A program made the translations under genes and the position numbers. Positions 25,386-37,942 of a DNA stretch of 49,167 nt are shown here, piece after piece (within the stretch, counting starts at the first letter, position 1; each line of letters opens with the position of its first letter). This DNA comes from Conidiobolus incongruus B7586 (taxonomy: Eukaryota; Entomophthoromycota; Entomophthoromycetes; Entomophthorales; Conidiobolaceae), in NCBI GenBank assembly GCA_000697335.1, contig JNEM01010240.1, forward strand, positions 1-49,167. The letters are read 5' to 3'. The notes below the pieces were generated by a model that ran no database searches, was not told the DNA's origin, and worked only from the letters and a program-made list of their open reading frames with translations.

Positions 25386-26668
25386 TTAATTTTGATAATT
25401 TAATGTTCTGAACTTGTTTTTGAAATCGTCCCAGCTGACATAAGCTCCCTTCAACCATCTATCGCCAGTGCTTGGATCGAACTCGGTACGCCCATGCAAA
25501 ACACGACGATTGGCGAAGAGGACACAGTCTCCTGGACTCATTTTAACTTGATAGAGATTTTGGGATTGGTGAAGTGCTTCAGAGAATTGACTCAGTGCCT
25601 TGTAGAGCTTGGAAAGAGGGATATCTTTGGGAGGCACAATAGGTCCTTGAAATGGAGGAGCAAAGAATAGGTCGTAGTGCTCATTGGGATTGGATTTGAT
25701 TGTGGGTCGAGTGTAGCGATAGTAGCGACCGTCGTTGAGGTAATGGAAGGGAATTGGAACGGATTGCAAAATCTCAAAGGATTCAGGATGGTGCTCTTTA
25801 ATATATTCAATGGCGCGATATCCGTCAACGAACAAGCTATCACCACCTTGAGCTTCGTTGGTCAAGCAGTGTAACAATTGAACGCCTGGAGGACTTTCAA
25901 AATACAATAGATCCATATGGAGGCCTAAATCAAGAGACGTGTATGCGATATTTTTGGCGTTGGCTTCGCTCTTGACATTCCAACTAAGGCCATAGAAGGT
26001 ATTCATGATATTACCAATTCGGGAGCCTACTTCCATGACGCTTTCTTGCTTAAGGGGAACACCTCGAATGAAACATAACCCATACTGGGCTAAGTAATTA
26101 ATAGCTTTGCCCCAAATTTGACGATCGTTCATGAATCCTTCATAAGGTAAATAAATATCTTTGACAGGGAGAATGCTAGCATCCCAGGATCTAGCAGATC
26201 CTTTAGCAATGAATGGATCGTGCTCATACTCAGGATTAAAATGATTTTTAACCCAGTCCAAGTCGTATACGCTTTCGTGGGTTTCGTTGCGATGATGGAT
26301 GGAATTGGGGGCCCATGTGATTTTCAATTGATTGTGACTGGCGCTCATGTGATCAATAGTGGGATTAGTGTGGACATTGCAGGAGGAATGTAACTTTTGC
26401 TGATTACTTGGATGGATGCACTTCTCACATTTGCAATGATCACGTAACCAGCTTTTGTTGACCTTGAGAGTGTCATTAATTACGAGTTCGTCATTGACTT
26501 GCTGGAGTTTGTAATTTAAAAAGGTAGGAGATAATTTAAATAAATTTAATTTAGTTGTGGAAAAGTTAGATCTCTAAATTTCATGTTCTAATATATATCA
26601 ATTTGTATATAAATAATGTAGTGTTTTACTATACCTTGGAATGATGAATAGCTTGATTCCATACACAT
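25386..26668 (-). CDS. Gamma-butyrobetaine dioxygenase-like Fe(II)/2-oxoglutarate oxygenase
   Basis: The minus-strand frame from 26573 down to the TAA at 25386-25388 encodes a two-domain enzyme of the BBOX/TMLHE group (carnitine biosynthesis). An N-terminal zinc domain shows WLRDHCKCEKCIHPSNQQK and, further on, HHRNETHES: the C-X-C-X2-C plus His set of that family. The double-stranded beta-helix domain has LGLHMDLLYF (His and Asp iron ligands), PPGVQLLHCL, GGDSLFVDGYRA, the distal His in RRVLHGRTEF and an Arg for 2-oxoglutarate in DRWLKGAY. The ATG at 26348 is internal, because it would remove the zinc domain. The true start is unresolved. One model uses exon 1 at 26668-26635 (ATG to CCAAG, GTATAG donor) joined to 26497, giving 381 residues. 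An acceptor near 26574 is an alternative but does not join this exon in frame. No mitochondrial presequence is evident. Family is secure; exact substrate is inferred. Confidence 0.85.
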
Positions 26669-28929
26669 TTTCTTAAGTGATTTAAATTCGATTGAATTGA
26701 GTTAACTATAAACCGTTCAATTTATATCATTAAAAATTCAAGTTAATTTTTATTACCTAACATTATTGATATTTTAATTATTTGATTATTAAGAAAGAGC
26801 CTGATGTTCATAATTATATTTCGTTAAATAATGATCTCATCAATTAATTAATTCATGGGATTTTTAACTTTAGTATATTTTGGAAATAATCTCAATTTGA
26901 AATTAGTTTTCGTTTTTAATATCGAAATTCTAAATGAAATCATTTCAAATTTATTTCTTTATTCCACTTTAGACCAGATGATCTTTGGAAATGCTTTATC
27001 TGATAAAGTATTTATCCTTTGAAATTTGGTGAAATTGATACTCTGCTTATTAAAATATATAATAATATATATTCAAATGGATTGAAATTGAACGGCAAAA
27101 TTTATTCTATATTTCATCATAAACTATCAATTATAACTAACATCATTACAATGTATTCCATTCTACGGTTAAAATATTTTAATATGATTTTATGAATTAT
27201 TAGCAATTATTAACAAAGTGGAGCCAACTATAAATATACATCCATAGTTTTAATGGACATCTATATTTCTTATTTCTTTTTACCACAAAAATCTTATAAT
27301 TTTATAGCTTAAGAATTGTAGAAGTTAGAAAAATATAAGTAATATTAAATTAATCTAAAATTTTGATAGCAATAATAAATAATATAGAGTTTGGCATTAC
27401 CAATACAGTTTTTAAAAATTAACTTGGACTTGTCATTGGGAAATATTTTGTGTTCTATATTAATACGCTGATAAATATTGTCAACGATAAATAATATTTT
27501 GAGTTATAATTAATATAATTAAATATGTTTCAATTTAATAAATCACCAGTATCAACTTATAGAATATTAAATATATATAATATCAAAACATTCGAAATTT
27601 TGTATTATGTCTATTCAAATAGAAAGATATATTAGAATAATTCCAAATGAAATAATAGCATATTTCAATTATCAAGTAAATTTTATATTCAGCTAATTTG
27701 AATACTTTAATTTGCTATTTTAAAATTCAGTAAATCTTTACTTGCTTTTCAAAATTAATACTTATTATATTGAATAAATATGGTGATTTCTGTTGGACAT
27801 TAGGTTTCGTAATTTATTGGATCATTAATATTTTGATTATGGATATAGCTATTGATTAGGGAATTTTTTCTGGCAAATGCTACAAATTAACAAAAATAAA
27901 ATTAATTACACATCAGCATGATTGTTCTTATTTAATATATGAAAATGAAAATAACTATTTTCTATTATTGTATTACAACTCACATTCACTCATATTCTAA
28001 TATGAAAATCAAATATTTTATCATAAAATAATTATAAAATATTGATTAAATATAAAAATATATTATTAAGGTAAAGTAATTTTTTTATATAACACATGAT
28101 TATGATTATGATTATATATATATTTATACTTATATATTAATAGAACTTTCACTCATTGAAAAACTAGTGCTATCACAAATCAAATTTTGATTCAAATAAT
28201 AAAAATTTGAATACTGGATATTATATTATATGGATCAAATATCCTTAAATACATTATCAAACAACAATCAATATCACCATTATATTTATAAAATTAAAGC
28301 TAAATTAAATAATTTTTTCAAATTAGGATCACAAATAAATAATACTTTAATTAGTAACAATTTTGATTATATTCTCATTAAATAATTTCAATTTCTAACA
28401 TAGCTGATTTTAATTAAACTGTATTATATATTATTTAGTATAATTATTAATCGATTTATATTAGGCTTTTCTATATGGTGTATTGAAATTATATATTTCA
28501 AATAATGCTGTTTCAAAATAGAAAATATCTAAAATACTCATATATTAATCAACTAGTATAGTATATATTATTATTTATAATAAAACTTCTGTGATATGTT
28601 ATAAATTACAAATATTTTTAATATATATTTAAAATATAAATTGAAAAAACATTTTGATAGTAAATTCAATATCATTGAATAAAATCACACAAGTTTTTGG
28701 ATATTTAATAGAAAATATTAAATTAATTCAAAAAAGCTAGCGATTTATATATTATATATCATTAAAATTGTTAATTTTTATATAATGACATAATTAATAT
28801 ATCAAAAATTTCAAAGTTCCTTGCAGGAAAATGACAAATTTAATCTGAAATCCATGTAAGCAATTTTACCCCATTGAAAAGAAATCTTTTTATATATCAT
28901 ATAAAGTAAATAAAATATTTTTAAAGAAA
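26669..28929. other. Intergenic, no gene seen
   Basis: Promoter side of the dioxygenase gene, then about 2 kb of A+T-rich sequence. No coding frame or RNA gene was recognised. Confidence 0.5.
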
Positions 28930-30176
28930 TAATTTAATTTATATCAAGCTGATATTTATTGATAAAACGTTTGTTTTTGTATTGCTTGCTTGAATGTCAA
29001 TTAATAAAAATTTTAAAATTGGCTATTGAATTTAATACCAAACTTGATATTTTCAAAATTTAATCTTTCAATATTACTCTAGAAATTAAGTAATAGTACA
29101 ATTTTAATATAAAAAATAAATATAATTCTTACTATATGATTTATAAGTTTAAATAAAAAATTTTAAATTAATACTCACTGTATTATTAATAACTGTTTGC
29201 TATACATCTGGTAAATTTCTAGCAATCAAAAAACAGTATTTAAAACTAAATAAATATTTCACAAATCAGATTAATTTATTTAATAAAAATTTTCTTATAA
29301 GCATATTTTTTAATTGCGTAAAACAACAATAATCTTATAGGCTGTAATCTAGTAAATATACTAGATATGGTAACTCTTTCTAATTGCTTTATATAGAGAA
29401 TCTTTCATGGTTTTAGTTTTATGCATTTTATAATTTTTATGTAAAATAATAAGTATCTTTAATTTATAATAAAAAATCAATTTAAAATTGTTCTATTAAA
29501 AAAACAATAAAAACTAGCTATTAATTGATTTATTTTTAAAATTAAATACAAAAGCTATATACTACTATAATCTATTATAACAATTAATATTTTCATATAA
29601 ATATAATATTTATTTATTAAAATTTATAAAAAGGGTTGTATTAACTTGATATTTTGTTTTTTAAATATAAAATTATATAAAGGAATTTAAGATTCATTGA
29701 TTATAATAAAATAATCTAAAAACCTTTTCTTTTAATTATGTTTTTAATATGTTTTATTTAAATATTGTTATTTTAGCTTTTTCAATGCTTTGGTTAATAA
29801 ATAAAGTGTTTATTTTATAATATCATTAATTATTCTAAATATAACTTGAATATAAATGCATAATATACTTTTATAATTAATATTAAATTACTTGGATAAT
29901 TCTTTAATCAAAATAAATATTTTTTTCATATATTCTTTTTTTATTAAAAAATTACATAACAAAAGTAAAATTTGTTTTTCAAATTTAAAATGAGAAAGCT
30001 AGCAATTAATTGAAGTTTTAGTTAAAATATTATTTTTACAAGTTATTTACAAGTAGTAAATAATTTTAAAGGGCTTATAGTTAAGTTTTAAAAATATCAA
30101 AATAAAAACATTTGATGATTATTATATAATTAAAATATGATTAAATTCAATATTAAATATTTTCATAAAAAATAAT

Positions 30177-30212
<36 letters not shown>

Positions 30213-30320
30213 AAAAATATTAAGTTCCTTATATATTCAGTATATGATTAATTTTTTAAGCTAATAATATGTTTGAAAAAATAGTATTTGAAAAATTTTC
30301 CATATTTTTCTTTTTAAACT
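28930..30320 (-). repeat. Degenerate dispersed repeat R, copy 2 (inverted)
   Basis: The reverse complement matches repeat copy 1 and copy 3 in order. The TTTTTCAAATA/TTTCAAACATATTATTAG block lies at about 30260-30300. AACTTAACTATAAGCCC lies near 30070-30093. The AGATATGG/AGTATTAATTTAAAA block lies near 29160-29220. A (AT)n run at 30182-30208 sits inside it and is absent from the other copies. No open frame remains. Boundaries are approximate. Confidence 0.5.
30182..30208. repeat. (AT)n microsatellite
   Basis: About 13 uninterrupted AT units inside repeat copy 2. A similar, shorter run occurs at 40042-40060. Confidence 0.9.
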
Positions 30321-31096
30321 AATAGATTAAAAATGAAATTATAGCTTTAGTTTTATTATGTTGAAATACTATATAAGGCAGGAATTATTGATCTCAAAAT
30401 ATAATATATTACTAAGATTTAAAAGAAGTGTTTTGGTTGGGAAATTATAATTATAACCATAAATACCAAAGCAAAGATTATTTGACAAAGAAACAAATGC
30501 TATTATTAAGTATGTATATATTGGCTATTTAGTATTGGATCCTTTATTACCAGGAAAAATAAATTGTAATTATGAAATATATTATAAATATTTGAAAACT
30601 GATGTTACTAACTGGAGTAAAGAAAATTCAATTCAATACCTTTTATTTTGTAGGATAATAGCTATATACACATAACTGAAATTATTATATATTTGCTTAT
30701 TGAAAAAAAAAACTAGTTTGTATTATCCTATCTTCATTGATCACCAGAAATGGATCCTAATATCATAATTATTTTCATAAGTCGAAGAATTTGATATATG
30801 GAAAAAAGAATTAACTACATTTCAACTTTTTAAAATTAAATGTATAATTCTGATCATAAAATTTAAACTATGAAAAGAAATTAGTAATAGTACCCAATAA
30901 TATTATTGAAAAAGGAAATATTAATTATTATAATGATATTGTTTTCCTAGAACTTTTTGAATTACTGTATAGAATTAATAAATTCACTCCGATTTAAAAT
31001 TACTTTTAAAATTTTAAATAAGAAATGATATTTGGTTAAATATTTACTAAATGATTAAATTGGGTTTGGTGAACCTGCAGTTTGATTAATTTATGG
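30321..31096. other. Intergenic, no gene seen
   Basis: A+T-rich sequence between repeat copy 2 and the sharp left edge of the block shared by the 31-kb and 35-kb reductase genes. Nothing coding was recognised. Confidence 0.5.
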
Positions 31097-31608
31097 TAAA
31101 TTTGTAATTGAATCCCGACCTCCGATTATTTAAACAAAACAAATTATTCTTAATCAAAATCCGAGAATGGTATAAATAGAGAATGAATGTGATAGGTAAC
31201 ATAATATCGGTGGTGAATGATAATTGAATAAAATAATCCAAAAATGACCCAAATGACATATCGCAGATTGGGACGTAGTGGTCTCAAGGTTTCAGTTCTC
31301 TCCTTCGGTGGATGGTAATTAAAACCATAGACTCAGTAATTCAATTGTTAACACTAAATATGTTTATAGGATGACTATTACTGAACCAGTTGATCAAGGT
31401 AAATTACTCATAACTTTATAAAATTAAGAATGTAACCAATTTCTATGTGTACAGATCTATTCGATAAAATAATGAAAACTGCATTTGAAAATGGTATCAA
31501 TTTCTTTGATAATGCTGAATTTTATGCACTTGGTGAAAGTGAAGTCGTCATGGGTAAAGCTATCAAGAACAATGGGTTCAAACGTGAAGATTTAGTCATT
31601 TCTACTAA
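31097..31608 (+). repeat. 512-bp identity block, left copy
   Basis: By eye, every base from 31097 to 31608 equals 35376-35887 (constant offset 4279). It covers about 147 nt of promoter, exon 1, intron 1, exon 2, intron 2 and the first 154 nt of exon 3. Flanking sequence on both sides is clearly different, which is the signature of a recent conversion tract. Confidence 0.93.
31171..31179 (+). promoter_or_regulatory. TATA box of reductase copy c
   Basis: TATAAATAG about 73 nt before the ATG at 31244, in the same context as copies a and d. Confidence 0.55.
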
Positions 31609-32371
31609 GATATTCGGTGGTACAGGAGGCTGGGGTCCTAATGCCAGGGGTCTTTCAAAAAAGCATTTAATTGAAGGTCTCAATGCCAGTTTGAAACGTC
31701 TCCAATTGGACTATGTGGATTTAGTCTTTGCCCATCGTCCAGATATTGAAGTTCCTATGGAAGAAATAGTTCGTGGATTCAACTTCTTGATCAGTCAAGG
31801 AAAAGCTTTATACTGGGGAACTAGTGAATGGAGCGCTCAACAAATCACTGAAGCACATGCTGTTGCCCAACGATTAGGCTTGGAGGGTCCTGTTATGGAA
31901 CAACCTCAGTATAACTTATTCGAAAGAGAAAAGGTTGAAAAGGAGTACCTTCCCATCTTTGAAAATTTTGGATTAGGTACTACCACCTGGAGTCCTCTTG
32001 CATTTGGTGTCTTGACTGGAAAGTATAATGATGGTATTCCAGATCAAAGTCGTTTTAACAATGCAAAAGGAATTTACAAAATACACGCTGATATCTTTAA
32101 TACACCTGAGGGAAGGGCTAAAGTCGAAAAAGTTCGTAAATTAGCTCCAGTTGCTGAGAAATTAGGCTGTACCCTTGCGCAATTATCTCTTGCCTGGTGT
32201 GCTAAGAACCCAAATGTATCAACTATTATTACCAGTGCTTCGAAAGTAGAGCAACTTGAGAGCAATTTAAAGTTCCTTGATATTGTCGATAAGCTAACCC
32301 CTGAGATCCTTTATGAAATCGATGAAATCTTTCAATCTAAACCTACGCCAGTACCTAATTTTAGAGGTTGA
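31244..32371 (+). CDS. Kv-beta-like aldo/keto reductase, copy c (intact, three exons)
   Basis: Exons 31244-31314, 31370-31398 and 31455-32371; introns 55 and 56 nt; 338 residues. N-terminus MTQMTYRRLGRSGLKVS, then MTITEPVDQDLFDKIM across the 29-nt exon. The apparent Met-Cys-Thr start before DLFDK is intron sequence ending in the TGTACAG acceptor. The tetrad is complete: Asp52, Tyr57 (AEFYALG), Lys85 (ISTK) and His127 (FAHRPD). Differences from its sister at 35 kb are confined to the part after codon 84: IFGGTGGWGPNARG instead of IFFGTGGWGPNATG, and ITSASKVEQL where most copies have ITGAS, a change in the cofactor loop that could alter NADPH binding. Its 5' part including promoter is identical to copy d, so the two are probably expressed alike. 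Confidence 0.95.
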
Positions 32372-33179
32372 TCATATTATAATTTTATTTCATAAACAAA
32401 TAAACTTACTTTTGATAATATACCTGGAACACTAAAAAGTATTATGTAAATTATATAAATTTAATAATTGGGATATTTTTTTTGCAATAATAATGTTGTA
32501 AAATTCCATTGTTTACAGTTCCATAGGTTTTAGGATGGATAGAATTTATATTGGAATTCATATCATTGGAAGTCATTTTTATAAAATGATAAAATATAAA
32601 GATATGATTAACAGTAACACTAAATAATTTGTATGAACTCTAAGAGTGATAGGGAGCCCTTTATTATCAAAAAACAATATGTATTTATATTGTGAAAAAT
32701 GCAACTAAAATACTAGTTGCAGCTAATCAAAGCATCATCTATTAACAAGAACATGACTTCTCTTTTTGACACATATGTTCAACAAATAATATATCTTATA
32801 TTTTATATTTTGAATCTTTTTTAATATTTTTATTACACATTAAAATTTATAATATATACTTGTCAATTTGAGTTTTGATAATAAGAATTCATAAATATAT
32901 ATTTGTTGCAATTAAATCCTCATATCTAATAAATAAATTTATGTTAATTTCATTAAAATGTTATATCATATAAAATTATAAATATTGTAAAATTTCATTT
33001 TATTATATTTTTTAATATATATTTTACTAATAACATTGGTCATAAATATAAATATTTATAAAATAGATTGTAATATTTTAACACTTTGAATTAAAATACA
33101 ACAAATTTGTAATAAAATGGTGTATTTTATTTTGAACCAATCTTTTTGTATATTTCATTTTATCTCAAAATATTTCGAT
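32372..33179. other. Intergenic, no gene seen
   Basis: Downstream flank of reductase copy c, A+T-rich. No coding frame or RNA gene was recognised. Confidence 0.5.
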
Positions 33180-34480
33180 TAGGAAAGAAAAAATGGCAAA
33201 TTTTTTAAGTTTTAATATTTCAAACATATTGTTAGTTTTATAAAATATATTATATAAAGTTTATATATGAGTATTAATACTTTCAAACTAAATATATTTA
33301 ATTATTATAATTTTTTCAATAAAACATTTTATTTAAAAATGTATTGTTGAATTTAATCATGCTTAGCCAAGAAAATGATTATCAAATGTCTTTTATTTTA
33401 GTATTATTAACACCCAACCACAGATCCTCTAAATTAATTTAAGGTTTGTTAACAATTTATGGATATTATGTTTTATCCAAAACCACAATATATTGCTAGA
33501 TTTGCTGTTTTAAAACTAAAAGGGAGATTGAAATTAACTAAAATCTAAAAGACTAATTTTAATTGTCACTCTTATTTATATAAATATAGTATAAAAATAT
33601 ATTGAAAATTATCTTTTTAATATAGTTATAAAATTATCAAAGTAATCTAATATTAATTACATCAGTTAACTATATTTATTCAACTTTGAACTTTTAATTA
33701 TTAAAAATACAAAATAAATATATTAATTGATATAAAATAACTAAAATAAATAAACCTAATTAAAGACTTTAAAATAGTGAAAAGCTAAATCTTTTAAATT
33801 AAATCATTATAGTTTATAAATTATTGATGCTTTTATATATTTTTTACATAATACCACAAATATACTTGATTAAATTAAAAGCACTTCTGCCATAAACTCC
33901 AAATAATAAATATTTTGTCTATCAAAGAATATTAACAATTTTAATTGATTATAATATTATACAATTGTCTTAGTTTTTTGAAAGTAAAAAAATAATACAA
34001 ATTTTATATCTAATAATTTTTAATCTGAATATTTGATTAGAATGAATGAATGCCTATTATTATATGAGATAATTTTAAATGAATTAATTTAAAGCTTTAA
34101 AAGGATTACTAAATAAAAGTCAATATAAAGAGCTAACATATCCAATAAACTTACTGGTTTATAATCCTTGAAATTACATATGTTTTAGCAAGTAAAATTT
34201 ATACATGTAAGAAATCAAATTTTAATAGATAGATAAAATTGGTTTGAAATATTAACATATTTCAGTGTTTAATAAAAAGAGCAATATTTTAGGTGTTAAA
34301 AATTTGCCAAAGATATGACAAAGAAATATTAATGATAATGGAGAGTATTAATTTTATAACATTAATTCATCTACGTAAATGTTGTATTGAAAATTATATT
34401 AAATCTGAATATATAAAAGCGCCATTATTGAATTTCCTAAATGATTATTTAAAAAATGCTTTACTAATTGTTTAAATACT
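33180..34480 (+). repeat. Degenerate dispersed repeat R, copy 3 (best preserved)
   Basis: Same orientation as copy 1. It starts with AAAAAATGGCAAATTTTTTAA and TTTCAAACATATTGTTAG. It keeps acceptor-like ends (TTTTATTTTAG near 33402, TATTTTAG near 34292). The second is followed by an open stretch at 34293-34475 (CQRYDKEILMIMESINF...HLRKCCIENY). The corresponding bases of copies 2 and 4 align with this stretch, ending in AGTATTAATTT. The repeat may therefore be a decayed spliced gene or a mobile-element gene. No family was recognised. Confidence 0.5.
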
Positions 34481-35375
34481 GGCTGAACTTTGAATTTAAT
34501 AAAATAATTTCCAATATTTGATCGAGATATCAAATTCGTTGTAATGTTTAAAAATTGGTGTGAATCTTTGGAATGGTTAGACAATGATAGTGTTCGTTAT
34601 ATGAAATAAAAATACTCGAATATATATTGCTGAAATTTTATTATTTACTAAAAATCCTGTTCGCAGTGTAGATTCAAAACTACCATTAATTAAATACTAT
34701 ACTAGCTGATTTCTTTCAAAATATCTATGATTGAATATTTCATATTATATAAGATATAAATAAGTTGATGAAGTTTTGTGAACTGTATTTCATTATGAAA
34801 AGCATTATATTTAAGGTATTTAACAAATTATTTTACTAATGATACCTTTACATTAATTTTATTTTAAATATTAATTTTTCAAAAAAAATGATTCTTAAAT
34901 AATCATAATTTGTAATTTTATATTACCAATATATCATATATGTTAGTTCCAATTAACTATATACTTTAATACAATTTTCTTTGATCATCATATATGATAA
35001 CTGAAATATAATATACAATATAAATCTTTATATGTCTATAATATGTAAGGTACTTATTCTTAATATAATGTATATTTATAATAATCATTCAAAAATCATT
35101 AATGTTTTGCAATTCAATTGTATACAGTCGAAAATAGAATTTTAAAATAATCTCGGTTAAAATATTTAAACAGTTTTTATGATGAGAAAATTAATTTAAT
35201 CTGCATTGATAAATAGAATTACTAAAATCGCTTCCGATTAAGAATTTGTAGAAATTGAAAAAGTTGTCAAATTATTTAAATTTTAATCTTTATAAGTTTA
35301 ATCAAGAGTAAATAAAAAAGTATTACGAAGAGATTAAATTTAGAATAAGGAATATTTCATTCTAATAACTGCTGA
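34481..35375. other. Intergenic with a possible coding relic at its start
   Basis: 34510-34608 reads IFDRDIKFVVMFKNWCESL then EWLDNDSVRYMK and a stop on the plus strand. The composition is protein-like, but it is isolated and unassigned, possibly a continuation of repeat R. The rest is A+T-rich with nothing recognised. Confidence 0.35.
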
Positions 35376-35887
35376 TAAATTTGTAATTGAATCCCGACCT
35401 CCGATTATTTAAACAAAACAAATTATTCTTAATCAAAATCCGAGAATGGTATAAATAGAGAATGAATGTGATAGGTAACATAATATCGGTGGTGAATGAT
35501 AATTGAATAAAATAATCCAAAAATGACCCAAATGACATATCGCAGATTGGGACGTAGTGGTCTCAAGGTTTCAGTTCTCTCCTTCGGTGGATGGTAATTA
35601 AAACCATAGACTCAGTAATTCAATTGTTAACACTAAATATGTTTATAGGATGACTATTACTGAACCAGTTGATCAAGGTAAATTACTCATAACTTTATAA
35701 AATTAAGAATGTAACCAATTTCTATGTGTACAGATCTATTCGATAAAATAATGAAAACTGCATTTGAAAATGGTATCAATTTCTTTGATAATGCTGAATT
35801 TTATGCACTTGGTGAAAGTGAAGTCGTCATGGGTAAAGCTATCAAGAACAATGGGTTCAAACGTGAAGATTTAGTCATTTCTACTAA
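35376..35887 (+). repeat. 512-bp identity block, right copy
   Basis: Identical to 31097-31608; see that entry. The left edge falls between G/A mismatches at 31096/35375, the right edge at the third base of codon AAG/AAA (31609/35888). Confidence 0.93.
35450..35458 (+). promoter_or_regulatory. TATA box of reductase copy d
   Basis: TATAAATAG about 73 nt before the ATG at 35523, inside the shared identity block. Confidence 0.55.
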
Positions 35888-36650
35888 AATTTTCTTTGGT
35901 ACTGGTGGTTGGGGTCCTAATGCCACTGGTTTGTCTAAAAAGCACTTGATTGAAGGTCTCAATGCCAGTTTAAAGCGTCTCCAGTTGGATTATGTTGATT
36001 TAGTCTTTGCCCATCGTCCAGATCCAGAGGTGCCTATGGAAGAAATCGTTCGTGGATTCAATCACTTGATTAATCAGGGTAAAGCTTTCTATTGGGGAAC
36101 CAGTGAATGGAGTGCTCAGCAAATTACTGAAGCTCATACTGTCGCTCAAAGATTAGGCTTGGAAGGACCTGTTATGGAACAACCTGAGTATAATTTATTT
36201 GCAAGGGATAAACTTGAAAAAGAATACCTTCCCATTTTTGAAAATTTTGGATTAGGTACTACCACCTGGAGTCCACTTGCATGGGGTGTCTTAACTGGAA
36301 AGTACAACGATGGTATTCCAGAAGACAGTCGCTTTAACGTTAAACATGGAATTTCTAAAATGCAATATGAAAGATTCAACACACCTGAGGGAAGAGCTAA
36401 AATAGAAAAAGTTCGTAAATTAGCTCCAGTTGCTGAGAAGTTGGGCTGTACCCTCGCACAGTTATCTATCGCTTGGTGTATTAAGAATCCTAATGTATCA
36501 ACTATTATTATGGGTGCCTCTAGAGTAGAGCAACTTGAAAGCAACTTAAAATCACTTGAAGTTGTTGATAAATTAACTCCTGAAATTCTTCAAGAAATTG
36601 ACGAAATCTTCCAGTCCAAACCAACACCAGTTCAAAATTTCAGAGGTTGA
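35523..36650 (+). CDS. Kv-beta-like aldo/keto reductase, copy d (intact, three exons)
   Basis: Exons 35523-35593, 35649-35677 and 35734-36650; introns 55 and 56 nt; 338 residues. The first 84 codons, both introns and the proximal promoter are identical to copy c. From codon 85 on, the sequence is closer to copy a (IFFGTGGWGPNATG, MEQPEYNLFARDKLEKEYLP), so the gene looks like a copy-a-type body with a converted 5' part, or copy c received the 5' part from here. The tetrad Asp52, Tyr57, Lys85, His127 is present. Odd residues are IIMGASRVEQL in the cofactor loop and PVQNFRG instead of PVPNFRG at the C-terminus. Family is firm, substrate unknown. Confidence 0.95.
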
Positions 36651-37942
36651 TATATTAAAATTATATAATTTTTTTATCCAGTATATATTTCATTTCAATA
36701 TCTATAAATTTGTTTCTATTATCCATATAAATGTTATACATTTTATAAAACAATAGGTGTCATATGTTTATTAATATCAATTTGTCCTTCATTTTAATAT
36801 TTCATTTATATCAAAAATAATGAAACCCATTTATCAAGTCACCAGACTTGTAATCTTTAAATCACTATAATTTGGTGAAATTAATTAATAAAACCTTAAT
36901 GTTTGATAAATTAACTATATATACTGGCATTTTTATTAACAAATTTTACAATATAGCAATTGATTTATTATATTTAGTATATTTTATATTTTATTTATAG
37001 TTTAAACTAATCAATCACAATTTTATTTATAGATATAATTTGATAATTTTTGAATTCCAAGTCAAATATACTATAATATAATGTGCAATAATTAAATATA
37101 CATTGATAAATGAAAAAACTTTTGCTAGATAGACTACTATAGTTATTATAAATCCCAATTTATCTAATATAAATAAAAAATTTTCTTACTAAATTTTAAA
37201 TAGAATAGAGGGAAGAAAGTTCTTGAAAAATTATATATATATATTTCAATATGCTACTTAATATTTTAAATGTAATAATATGTTGTAAGAACAAATATGA
37301 CCGTATATTATTGTTGTGATAATTTATTATCAAGTTTTGAATCCACTCGTAATTATTGTTTTAGAAATCATTCAATTTAAATATTCCCTTGATAAATATT
37401 TCAGGTAGTATAAAATAATTTGCAGAATATAATATATTACATTATATATTAATTTACAACAATTTTACGAACCATTTTATATTTTTATTTTAATTTTTAA
37501 TAATCAAAGGTTATTGTGTATTTTTAAACTATATTGAAAACTAATGTTCAAAAACGAACAATTATTTGCGACTGCATAGTTCTTAAATGTTGATCATAAT
37601 GTATTTTCAAAAATACTAAATTTAAAAAGAAAATAGTGGTAGAATATTTGAGTGCTATTTATTAGATATTTTTCATCAATTTTATTATCTCATTAGATAT
37701 TTAATGCTTTTTTCTTCAATATTTTGAAATATATACTACATGATGGTGAAATAACGTCATTTCAAGCATATTCCTAATTCTAACAATTTGATTGAGCCTA
37801 TAATAACTATTGAAATAATCAATATTTTTGATAGTTTAATCTAGTAATATATATATATAATGTGATATTATATTGAGCATTATAAATTATTTTGGAAGGA
37901 GAATTATAATTTATTAGTTTAAAAATCCTAATTTAAATACTA
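36651..37942. other. Intergenic between convergent reductase genes
   Basis: About 1.3 kb of A+T-rich sequence between copies d (+) and e (-). No coding frame, RNA gene or repeat copy was recognised. Confidence 0.5.

Noticed and set aside
31445-31454. Met-Cys-Thr start for reductase copies c and d, and similar starts for a and b
   Set aside because: These bases are intron ends (TGTACAG acceptor). A conserved 71-nt exon 1 and 29-nt exon 2 upstream supply the real N-terminus in all five genes.
36146-36544. Open frame of about 132 codons antisense to reductase copy d, and similar ones antisense to the other copies
   Set aside because: They mirror the conserved reductase coding sequence, vary in length between copies and match no family, so they are codon-usage shadows.
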